Assembly (NCBI GenBank): GCA_029779385.1
Contig: JAKPAQ010000272.1
Location: 1-6,261, forward strand
DNA length: 6,261 nucleotides
Reading direction: 5' to 3'
Source of the DNA: Actinomycetes bacterium
GTDB taxonomy: Bacteria > Actinomycetota > Actinomycetes > Propionibacteriales > Nocardioidaceae
How positions within the stretch are numbered: position 1 is the first letter of the stretch; each line of letters starts with the position of its first letter. The position numbers and the translations under genes were made by a program. A model generated the notes under the pieces. The model was not told where the DNA came from and made no database searches. It saw nothing but the letters and a program-made list of their open reading frames with translations. Shown here in pieces: positions 1-6,261 of this stretch.

Positions 1-750
1 CAACCGCCGGGCCAACTCTGTGCTGAGTTGCTGCGCCACCTCACGGTTCGCCAACTGCTGGACTCCGATGTCGTAGCCGGCGGGCAACTTTTCTGCGGCC
101 TCAACGGCCAGGTCGACCAAACGAGCGATTGCCTTCGCAGACGTACGAACCCGCTCAAGTGGCGCGACCAAACCGTCTTCGATCGTCAAAATCGGCTTCA
201 CCGAGAGGGCCGCACCGATTAGCGCCGCAGCGCGACCAATCCGGCCGCCGCGACGTAGATGCTCCAAGGTGTCGACGTAAACCAAGACTTTGGAGGACTC
301 CGCCGTCGAGGAAGCCGCCGCAGCGACCTGCTCGATCGTTCCGCCCGCAGCACTAACCCGAGCGGCCATCCCGGCCGCAAATCCGGTGGCTAGGCCGACT
401 TGGAGGGTGTCGACCACCTGAACGGGAATGTCCACCCGAGTAGCTGCCAACCGGGCCGCATCGACGGTCCCTGAAACTCGCGAACTCAGGTGAACGGAAA
501 CGATTCCAGTTGCTCCAGTGGCGGCCAACGCCTCAAATATCGAGGCGAACATTTCCGGCGAGGGCCGAGAGGTACTGATCGGCACGGCCTGGTTCAGCGC
601 CTCGGCAATCATCGAAGACGACACGTCCACACCTTCGGTATAGACGCGCGCACCGATGATTACGGTGGTTGGCACAACCGTAATGCCTTCGCGGGCCGCA
701 TCATCTGGGTCAAGCGAAGCAGTCGAATCGGTGACGACGGCAATGGACAT
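1..750 (-). CDS. DegV family protein (fatty-acid binding), 3' end beyond left edge
   Basis: DegV-family proteins bind a fatty acid in a cleft between two alpha/beta domains; some (FakB) present it to the kinase FakA for phosphorylation and phospholipid synthesis. My translation from the ATG at 750 reads without a stop through the edge, giving 250 residues; the family is usually about 280, so roughly the last 30 are missing. Visible motifs: the N-terminal TDSTASL at residues 7-13, TSRPSP at 60-65 (family T-S-Q-P-S-P), HLSSRVSGT at 87-95 (the serine/glycine lipid-head loop), and the long hallmark from VDTLEHLRRGGRIGR to VKPILTIEDG at 159-193. There is no signal peptide or membrane segment, so it should be cytoplasmic. 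It follows the nitrate reductase gene after 61 bases in the same direction, but nothing links it to nitrate metabolism. The family assignment is firm; the bound lipid and physiological role are unknown, and no FakA-like gene is visible here. Confidence 0.93.
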   Translation of the reverse strand, partial: MSIAVVTDSTASLDPDDAAREGITVVPTTVIIGARVYTEGVDVSSSMIAEALNQAVPISTSRPSPEMFASIFEALAATGATGIVSVHLSSRVSGTVDAARLAATRVDIPVQVVDTLQVGLATGFAAGMAARVSAAGGTIEQVAAAASSTAESSKVLVYVDTLEHLRRGGRIGRAAALIGAALSVKPILTIEDGLVAPLERVRTSAKAIARLVDLAVEAAEKLPAGYDIGVQQLANREVAQQLSTELARRL

Positions 751-756
751 ACCCCT

Positions 757-762
757 ACCCTA
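757..762 (-). promoter_or_regulatory. Possible -10 element for the DegV gene (leaderless start?)
   Basis: Read on the minus strand, TAGGGT fits the actinobacterial TAnnnT -10 pattern. Six bases separate it from the ATG at 750, which would place transcription initiation at or next to the start codon, giving a leaderless mRNA. No recognisable -35 hexamer lies about 17 bases upstream, and the match is short. The same purine-rich stretch (AGGG about seven bases before the ATG) could instead be a weak ribosome binding site on a read-through transcript. The rest of the 61-base gap (751-811) holds only short CCGG-containing imperfect inverted repeats without a T-run, so I call no intrinsic terminator there. 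Confidence 0.25.
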
Positions 763-811
763 TCGAACCGGCAGGTTGGCTCGGACCGGCTAATCGGCAA
801 GCCGAATCACG

Positions 812-3800
812 TCAGTAGACGTCACGGGAGTATCGGCCAGAGACGGTCAACTCGGCTAGCCAATCCTTCGCACCAACTGGAGTTAGCCCGCCATGCTCAC
901 CGGCGATTTCCAATAGGGTCGCTTCCACGTCTTTGGCCATCCGCAACCGGTCACCGCAAACGTAAAAGTGCGCACCGTCATCTAGCCAACTCCACAACTC
1001 ACGACCGTTTTCGCGCATCCGGTCTTGGACATAAATTCGATGCTGTTGATCCCTAGAGAACGCGGTGTCAAGTCGGGTGAGCACCCCACTGCTTCGCAGG
1101 TCCTCAAGTTCGTCGCGGTAGTAGAAGTCTGTTTGGCCGTTGCGTTCGCCAAAGAAGACCCAGTTTTGGCCGCTATGGCCTCTGGCCGCCCGGTCGCGGA
1201 TGAACCCGCGAAACGGTGCAATTCCGGTACCCGGCCCGACCATGATCGCCGCCCTGTCAGAGTCCGTGGGTGGACGAAAGTGACGCTGAGCTTGGACGAA
1301 AACATGCGCACCGCCTTCGGCCCGATCAGCGAGGAATGACGAGCAGACGCCGTGTCGCCACGGACCATGAACGCGATGGCGCACGACCGAGACGGTCACT
1401 TGGACTTCGTTCGGGTTCTCATGTGGGCTCGACGAGATCGAGTACTGACGCGGCGTGAGCGGCTTGAGTACCGATAGCCACTCGTCGACACTGGCCAACA
1501 CCGGATATTCGCGAACCACGTCAATGAGTTGGCGGCCCCACGCCCACGAGTCGAACTGACGGCGATCATCTTGGGCGACCAATCCTGCCAGATAGGAACC
1601 GCGGTGACGTTCGGCAATGAGGCGCGCGGCTGCCGGGGTGATTGCGGCCAGGTCGTGGCTATTGGTGAGTAAGTCACCTAGGCGCACTGGATCGTGTTCA
1701 GCGTCGATCGTGGTTTCGGGGTCAAGACCCGTCAGGTTCAACCACGCGTCAACATAGGCGGGGTCCATTTTGGGCACGACGGCCAAGGCGTCTCCAGCCT
1801 CGTAGGTGAGCGTCCCGTCGGGCAACTCAAAACCGAACCTGCGCACTTCCTTGGTGGATCCTTCACCCGTTAGTCGCTCGTTCCTAGTTAGCTCGGCGAA
1901 CAGCGGTCGGTTCCGTCCGTACGTGACTGGGGCGGACTTGGCGCTCGTAGCGCGCATACGCCCGGTCCTCTGGTCCGGGGTTGGGCCGATCGCATCGCCA
2001 ACGGCCGAAATCCATTTATTGGCCGCGTCGTCAAAGGCCGGTTCGCAATCGATCCGATCAACAATTCTGTTGCCGCCGAGTTCGGCCAACTGTTCGTCGA
2101 GTCGGCGACCGAACCCGCAGAAGTCGTCATAGGCCGAATCGCCGAAGGCCAGCACGCTGTAATTCAGTGCGGCCAGATCCGGTGCCGCTTTGGCAGTTAG
2201 CTCGCGCCAAAAGCCGACGGCTTCGGCGGGTGGGTCACCGTCGCCGGTGGTGCTAGTTACGAACAGAACGGTCCCGGTCAAATCCGCCGGGTCAACCTGC
2301 GAAAGGGACTGCGCATTAGCCAAAATGCCTCGCGCTTGTAGCGTCTCGACTAGTTCAGGCACATGATCTTCAACGCGGCCGGTTTGCGAAGCCCAGAGTA
2401 CTGAAACTGCGCCAGCCGACGGCTGCGTCGATGGCGCCAAGGCCGCCAAAACTTCGTCGAACCATTGACGTACTTGGCCAGAAACCGGAGCCGCAGCCGG
2501 TAGCCGCGGCCCGTTGGCCGACACGGCCGCCAAGTATCCAGCCAGCCAGGCTGTTTCCTGCTCGGAGACTTCAAGTTCGGCTGGTGCCCCGGCGAGTTTT
2601 AGCGGCGCACGTTCGAGCCGGACGGCGCACACCTTGAACTCTGGTTGCAAAGAATCTGGGTCGACTGCGTCGTTAGTTACCGCGTTGATCGCCAGCAACT
2701 CGCTGGTTTGTTCACCCCAGTGGATCGGCGCGAAACAGTTGCCCGGCAGCACCCGATCGGTGATAACCGCAGGCAGTACCGCTTCGCCGCGCCGCGAACA
2801 GATCCGGACCTCGCTGCCTTCGCCGATGGCCAACCGTGCGGCGTCTGCGGGGTTGATCTCGACGAACGGACCAGGATCGAGGCGATTGAGTCGGGCAACC
2901 TTGCCCGTCTTGGTCATGGTGTGCCACTGGTGCGGCAGTCGGCCAGTGTTGAGCACAAACTCGAAGTCGTCGTCGGGGGTTTCGGCCGGCGCCAAATGCG
3001 GTCTGGGATGAAAGACTGCGCGGCCGTCGTCGAACGCGAACGCGAGTTTTGGTACCTGCCCATCGGCGCGCACAACTCGACGTTGACTGACGCCATCGTT
3101 TCGGTAGCGGATTGGATTGCGGGCCGCGCCGTGTGGTGGGCACGGCCACTGAACCGGTTCGCGACGCAGTCGCTCGTAGTCGACCCCGCGCAGGTCGTAG
3201 CCCGTCTTCGGATTAGCGAACTGGCGGATCTCGTCGAAGATCTGAGCCGCGCTGTCGTAGTTGAATGCCTCGTCAAAGCCCAATCGTCCGGCGATCTGCG
3301 CGATTAGCTCCCAGTCCGGCAGCGCTTGGCCTGGCGCCGTGGTCGCCGGTTGGCAGAGCGTCAGGTTCCGCTCGGAGTTGACCATGACCGATTCGGACTC
3401 AGTCCACATCGCCGCCGGTAGGGCAATATCGGCGAACTCCAAGGTTTCGTTTTGCGCGAAGATGTCTTGGACGACGACCACTTCGGCTTTGGTCAGTGCC
3501 GCCCGCACCGTCTCGCGGTTGGCGACCGAGTGGGCGGGATTTGTGCAGATGATCCAGACTGCCTTGATTTTGCCGGCGGCCACCTGCTCGAACATGTCGA
3601 TTGTGCCGCGGCCGACGTCGGCGCGGATCGTGCCCGGCGCTAGGCCCCACTTTTGTTCACAGAATTTACGATCGGCGGGCAAAACTACACTTCGCTGACC
3701 CGGCAGTCCCGGGCCCATGTAGCCCATTTCGCGCCCGCCCATTGCGTTCGGCTGACCGGTGAGGGAGAACGGACCCGAACCCGGCCGACAAATCGCACCG

Positions 3801-4777
3801 GTGGCCAAGTGCAGGTTGCAGATCGCGTTGGTGCTCCAAGTGCCGTGGGTCGACTGGTTCAATCCCATCGTCCAACAGGTCATCCAGTTCGCCGATTCGC
3901 CGATCCAGGCGGCCGATTGGCGCAGGTCACAAGCGGAGATTCCGGTGACTTCTTCGACGATTTCGGGCCCATACTCGCCGGCCAGGGCAGCCGTTTGATC
4001 CCAGCCGCTGGTGTGTTCAGCGATGAAATCGTGATCGATGGCGTCTGCCTCGATCAGTAGGTTGAGGATCCCGTTGAGGAAGGCCAGGTCGGTGCCAGGT
4101 TTGATCTGGCAAAACAAGTCAGCCTTCTCGGCGGTCGCGGTTCGCCGAGGATCAACCACCACCAGGCGCGCACCGGCTTTTGCTCGCTCCATCATCCGCA
4201 GAAACAGGATCGGGTGCGTTTCGGCCATGTTCGAACCGATGACCAAAAACAGGTCAGCGTGGTCGAAGTCGTCATATGACCCCGGCGGGCCGTCAGAGCC
4301 CAAGGATTGCTTGTACCCGGTACCGGCGCTGGCCATACACAGCCGCGAATTGGACTCCAGGTTGATCGTGCCGAGATAGCCCTTGGCCAGTTTGGTGGCT
4401 AAATACTGCGCCTCCAGCGACATTTGGCCTGAGACGTAAAGTGCGACCGAATCGGGCCCATGCTCGTCGATGACGGCCTTGAACCTTGCTGCGGCCTCAT
4501 CGAGCGCCACACTCAGGTCGGCTTGGGTTCGCTCACTCGACCGGTCTCGGCGGACCGAAGCGAACTCCATTCGGCCAGGTGCGGCAAGCAGATCCGCGGT
4601 CGTGGTGCCTTTGGTGCACAACCGACCACCGTTTGCCGGGTGATCTGGGGTACCTACAGCATCAACCACTGTGCGACCCGTTGGCCCTGACTCGATTTGC
4701 AGCGTCAGCCCACAACCTACCCCGCAATAGCCGCAGGCAGTCCGCACAGCCGTTTGACTTGGGAAGGTCATGGTCAT
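812..4777 (-). CDS. Assimilatory nitrate reductase fused to CysJ-like NADPH flavoprotein reductase
   Basis: Reduces nitrate to nitrite in the cytoplasm, probably with NADPH, in one chain of 1321 residues (numbered from the ATG at 4777). The N-terminal half is a NasA/NarB-type molybdopterin oxidoreductase: [4Fe-4S] cysteines C15, C18, C22 and C54, conserved K56, Mo-ligand C147 within SRLCMASA, and the nitrate-reductase-like MGLNQSTHGT near 304. A dinucleotide-binding domain with GRLPHQWHTMTKTGK spans about 605-720. The C-terminal half matches sulfite reductase alpha subunit (CysJ): flavodoxin with SQTG at 797-800, TSTTGDGDPP at 841-850 and FGDSAYDDF at 878-886; FAD motif RQYSISSS at 1110-1117; NADPH-binding GPGTGIAPFRGF at 1181-1192; SRDQ from 1241; YVCGD at 1272-1276; terminal RYSRDVY. 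An in-frame ATG at 4819 would add 14 residues and overlap the chelatase gene by 35 bases; I prefer 4777, seven bases after its stop, though both have weak ribosome sites. A true sulfite reductase role is unlikely because the sulfite-reducing hemoprotein is absent. Similar fusions are known in actinobacteria. Confidence 0.94.
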   Translation of the reverse strand: MTMTFPSQTAVRTACGYCGVGCGLTLQIESGPTGRTVVDAVGTPDHPANGGRLCTKGTTTADLLAAPGRMEFASVRRDRSSERTQADLSVALDEAAARFKAVIDEHGPDSVALYVSGQMSLEAQYLATKLAKGYLGTINLESNSRLCMASAGTGYKQSLGSDGPPGSYDDFDHADLFLVIGSNMAETHPILFLRMMERAKAGARLVVVDPRRTATAEKADLFCQIKPGTDLAFLNGILNLLIEADAIDHDFIAEHTSGWDQTAALAGEYGPEIVEEVTGISACDLRQSAAWIGESANWMTCWTMGLNQSTHGTWSTNAICNLHLATGAICRPGSGPFSLTGQPNAMGGREMGYMGPGLPGQRSVVLPADRKFCEQKWGLAPGTIRADVGRGTIDMFEQVAAGKIKAVWIICTNPAHSVANRETVRAALTKAEVVVVQDIFAQNETLEFADIALPAAMWTESESVMVNSERNLTLCQPATTAPGQALPDWELIAQIAGRLGFDEAFNYDSAAQIFDEIRQFANPKTGYDLRGVDYERLRREPVQWPCPPHGAARNPIRYRNDGVSQRRVVRADGQVPKLAFAFDDGRAVFHPRPHLAPAETPDDDFEFVLNTGRLPHQWHTMTKTGKVARLNRLDPGPFVEINPADAARLAIGEGSEVRICSRRGEAVLPAVITDRVLPGNCFAPIHWGEQTSELLAINAVTNDAVDPDSLQPEFKVCAVRLERAPLKLAGAPAELEVSEQETAWLAGYLAAVSANGPRLPAAAPVSGQVRQWFDEVLAALAPSTQPSAGAVSVLWASQTGRVEDHVPELVETLQARGILANAQSLSQVDPADLTGTVLFVTSTTGDGDPPAEAVGFWRELTAKAAPDLAALNYSVLAFGDSAYDDFCGFGRRLDEQLAELGGNRIVDRIDCEPAFDDAANKWISAVGDAIGPTPDQRTGRMRATSAKSAPVTYGRNRPLFAELTRNERLTGEGSTKEVRRFGFELPDGTLTYEAGDALAVVPKMDPAYVDAWLNLTGLDPETTIDAEHDPVRLGDLLTNSHDLAAITPAAARLIAERHRGSYLAGLVAQDDRRQFDSWAWGRQLIDVVREYPVLASVDEWLSVLKPLTPRQYSISSSPHENPNEVQVTVSVVRHRVHGPWRHGVCSSFLADRAEGGAHVFVQAQRHFRPPTDSDRAAIMVGPGTGIAPFRGFIRDRAARGHSGQNWVFFGERNGQTDFYYRDELEDLRSSGVLTRLDTAFSRDQQHRIYVQDRMRENGRELWSWLDDGAHFYVCGDRLRMAKDVEATLLEIAGEHGGLTPVGAKDWLAELTVSGRYSRDVY

Positions 4778-4784
4778 TTCAAGC

Positions 4785-5498
4785 TCAGACTGCGGCCGCG
4801 AACCCGAAGTCGGCGGCATTCTGGTACCGCTGAACCACTAGGTCAACGAGCCGTTCATCGGGCAGGCGCTCATCCAAAAGCGGCGCGGTCACCAAGTCAG
4901 CACCAACGTTTTTCAAGGCGTCGTGGAAGTGACCCGGCGCCAACAGATAGGAGGCCAGGAGCACTCGACGGCCCGGTTCACGTGCCGCGGCGACGACATC
5001 GGCCAAGGCCGTACCGCAATGTCCAACGTGACCCAATGGCACGAGTCGACCGAGTCGCTCTGACAGGGCCGACGCAACTTGGTTCATCGATTCGACTGCT
5101 ACCTGGTCGCTTGACGCCGATGCCCCCAACACAACCGTGTCCGCTCCGCTCATCCCCGACTCGATCAGCCGCTCAACCAAGATTTCGACCAGTGCCGAAT
5201 TTGGGCCAAGCGGGTCGGTCGCGCGATGGCTGGGGTTTCGGTCCACGGCATCGGCGATGTCGTGGTGGACGTGGTAGCCAGCAGACAGCAGCAGCGGCAC
5301 GACGATCGCTTCGCGGCGACCCACTTGGCCTAGCACCTCACCGAGGGCAGGCTGTTGGACGTCGACGAAGGTGTCGATCACTTCGACCGAGCCGAGCCGG
5401 TCACGAACGGCCGAAACTAGGGCGGCAACTGCCGCGGCACCGGCGGCCGATCTGGTGCCGTGACTGCAGGCGACTAAGGCCGGAAGGCTTTCGCTCAT
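4785..5498 (-). CDS. Sirohydrochlorin chelatase (CbiX/SirB family)
   Basis: Inserts a divalent metal into sirohydrochlorin: iron gives siroheme, the cofactor of assimilatory nitrite and sulfite reductases; cobalt leads to cobalamin. The 237-residue product has the two-half layout of the long CbiX form. The first half carries the metal-site signature CSHGTRS at 11-17 with H13, FVDVQQPAL at 44-52, and LLLSAGYHVHHDI at 69-81 with H76, the expected second metal-site histidine. The second half has GASASSDQ at 125-132 and ASYLLAPGHFHDAL at 182-195. It is soluble, with no signal peptide. Its ATG overlaps the stop of the HemD-like gene (ATGA) and follows a strong GGAGG. Sitting between that gene and nitrate reductase, it most likely serves siroheme supply for nitrite reductase, so I infer iron as the metal. 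Cobalt use cannot be excluded, as sequence alone does not separate SirB from CbiX. The family call is firm. Confidence 0.92.
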   Translation of the reverse strand: MSESLPALVACSHGTRSAAGAAAVAALVSAVRDRLGSVEVIDTFVDVQQPALGEVLGQVGRREAIVVPLLLSAGYHVHHDIADAVDRNPSHRATDPLGPNSALVEILVERLIESGMSGADTVVLGASASSDQVAVESMNQVASALSERLGRLVPLGHVGHCGTALADVVAAAREPGRRVLLASYLLAPGHFHDALKNVGADLVTAPLLDERLPDERLVDLVVQRYQNAADFGFAAAV

Positions 5499-6261
5499 GA
5501 TTCCTCCGTCGGTTCAGCTAACGCGAGTCGGTAGCCGCGTTTGACTACGGTCTTGATCACTTCTCGCCCGTTGAGTGCCTCGCGAAGGCGCGCGATCGCG
5601 ACGTCCGCGGTGTGGGACTGAGTTGATTCGCCCGGCAACGCGGCGAGAACCTGATCGCGAGTGAAAACTGCTCCCGGTTCGCTCGCCAGCAGTCGAAGGA
5701 CCGCTAACGCCGAGGGTGAAGCCGGCAAAATCTCGTTGTCGATGGTGGCCGTAGTGGCCAGCACGCGCAGTCGGCCGGCAGTCACGTCGATGCCGAGGTC
5801 GTCGCTGGCGAACCGCATCACAATCGTGCGCACGAGGGCGCCGACTCGGCCGCGGTCAGGCACCAACGGATCAAATCCGGCGACGATCAATGGTTCGGCA
5901 GTTACCGGACCGACGGCCGCTAAGACCAGTCGCCCGGCCCTAGCAAGTTCAAGTGCCGCATCGACTCCGTGTTGGCGCCGCAATTCGCTGAGCCAGGCCG
6001 CCGACCCGGGCGCTGAGGTAAAGACGACGCAGTCGAATCCACCGGCGATCACCTCACGCACGGACTGCTGAACTGCCGCCAGATCTGGCGGTGAGCCCCA
6101 GCGATAGACCACCAAGGTGACCGTGCTGGCGCCAGCGCCGGTAAGGGCGGTCTCCAGTCCGTCATCACCCGCGCCATGATGTTGGACCGCAATTCGCTGG
6201 CCCGCGACCCCTTCGGCCACTAGATATTCGGCCATCTCTTTGGAGGTTTCGGACTCGGCCA
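5495..6261 (-). CDS. Uroporphyrinogen-III synthase (HemD)-like protein with C-terminal OmpR-type winged helix, 5' end beyond right edge
   Basis: The frame stays open to the right edge, giving at least 254 residues. The Met at 6235 is internal: the eight codons before it continue a HemD-like segment, and relatives are about 380 residues (from memory), so roughly 120 are missing. Numbered from that Met, HemD features are the QRIAVQHHG strand near 13-21, VYRW at 43-46, FTSAPGSAAWL at 72-82 and VGPVTAEPLIVAGF at 108-121. HemD closes and isomerises hydroxymethylbilane to uroporphyrinogen III. Residues about 148-240 form a winged-helix DNA-binding domain of the OmpR/PhoB type, with FTRDQVLAALPG, a recognition-helix segment DVAIARLREAL at 211-221, and the wing VVKRGYRL at 230-237. 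No receiver domain precedes it in the visible part. In this family the protein is a likely regulator, and whether it is also catalytic is open. Its position at the head of the chelatase and nitrate reductase genes suggests it controls nitrate assimilation or siroheme supply. Confidence 0.9.
   Translation of the reverse strand, partial: AESETSKEMAEYLVAEGVAGQRIAVQHHGAGDDGLETALTGAGASTVTLVVYRWGSPPDLAAVQQSVREVIAGGFDCVVFTSAPGSAAWLSELRRQHGVDAALELARAGRLVLAAVGPVTAEPLIVAGFDPLVPDRGRVGALVRTIVMRFASDDLGIDVTAGRLRVLATTATIDNEILPASPSALAVLRLLASEPGAVFTRDQVLAALPGESTQSHTADVAIARLREALNGREVIKTVVKRGYRLALAEPTEES
5501..5507 (-). promoter_or_regulatory. Strong ribosome binding site of the chelatase gene
   Basis: On the minus strand GGAGGAA lies just before the ATG at 5498, with four bases between GGAGG and the start codon. 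It sits inside the last codons of the HemD-like gene. This near-perfect Shine-Dalgarno match fixes the chelatase start and, with the ATGA stop/start overlap, indicates translational coupling of the two genes. It contrasts with the weak sites before the nitrate reductase and DegV starts. Confidence 0.8.

Noticed and set aside
771..811. Intrinsic terminator after the nitrate reductase
   Set aside because: The inverted repeats seen (for example CGGC/GCCG with a two-base loop) are too short or have impossible loops, and no T-run follows.
490..1056. Plus-strand open frame of 188 codons spanning the DegV/nitrate reductase junction
   Set aside because: It lies antisense to the DegV 5' end and the well-conserved NADPH-binding end of the reductase, has biased Arg/His/Ser composition and shows no domain.
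812..2404. A separate sulfite reductase alpha subunit (cysJ) gene
   Set aside because: The frame is continuous with the molybdopterin half, with no stop or frameshift between them, and no sulfite reductase hemoprotein gene is adjacent.
2645..3307. Plus-strand open frame of 220 codons inside the nitrate reductase
   Set aside because: Fully antisense to the conserved molybdopterin-dinucleotide region; no motif and no credible ribosome site seen.
4697..5500. Plus-strand open frame of 267 codons opposite the chelatase gene
   Set aside because: It is antisense to a gene with clear CbiX motifs, and its translation is dominated by Arg, Pro, Ser and Ala without any recognisable motif, as expected of a shadow frame in GC-rich coding DNA.
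6236..6261. Treating the ATG at 6235 as the true start of the HemD-like gene
   Set aside because: The frame is open to the window edge, the upstream codons continue the domain, no start-spaced ribosome site is evident, and the visible part lacks the first half of the HemD fold.

Overview
The window carries four genes, all on the minus strand and tightly packed. The sequence is GC-rich (about 60% by eye). The gene set fits an actinobacterium (Actinomycetota): a nitrate reductase fused to a CysJ-type flavoprotein reductase, a uroporphyrinogen-III synthase domain carrying an OmpR-type winged helix, and a CbiX-type chelatase. From memory, the last two match a neighbour pair in Mycobacterium tuberculosis (Rv0260c and Rv0259c, next to a nitrate transporter gene). 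The genus cannot be fixed from this window.

Layout in transcription order, from the right edge leftwards. (1) 6261 to 5495: 3' part of a HemD-like protein with a C-terminal DNA-binding domain; its N-terminus lies beyond the window. (2) 5498 to 4785: sirohydrochlorin chelatase of the CbiX/SirB type, overlapping gene 1 by an ATGA junction and preceded by a strong Shine-Dalgarno sequence. (3) About 4777 (or 4819) to 812: a giant single-chain assimilatory nitrate reductase of about 1321 residues, made of a molybdopterin/[4Fe-4S] catalytic half and a complete CysJ-like FMN/FAD/NADPH reductase half. (4) 750 to beyond position 1: a DegV-family fatty-acid-binding protein, cut by the left edge, after a 61-base gap without a clear terminator.

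Genes 1 to 3 look like one operon for nitrate assimilation. Gene 3 would reduce nitrate to nitrite with electrons from NADPH. Assimilatory nitrite reductase, which is not in the window, needs siroheme; gene 2 can load metal into sirohydrochlorin, and gene 1 belongs by its domain to the preceding tetrapyrrole step, or senses that pathway and regulates the operon. Gene 4 is probably unrelated in function and may have its own promoter.

I see no RNA gene, insertion sequence, CRISPR array, tandem repeat or sign of recent transfer. The long open frames on the plus strand are antisense shadows of these genes. The architecture is unusual but follows known actinobacterial families; I found no convincing wholly new system.
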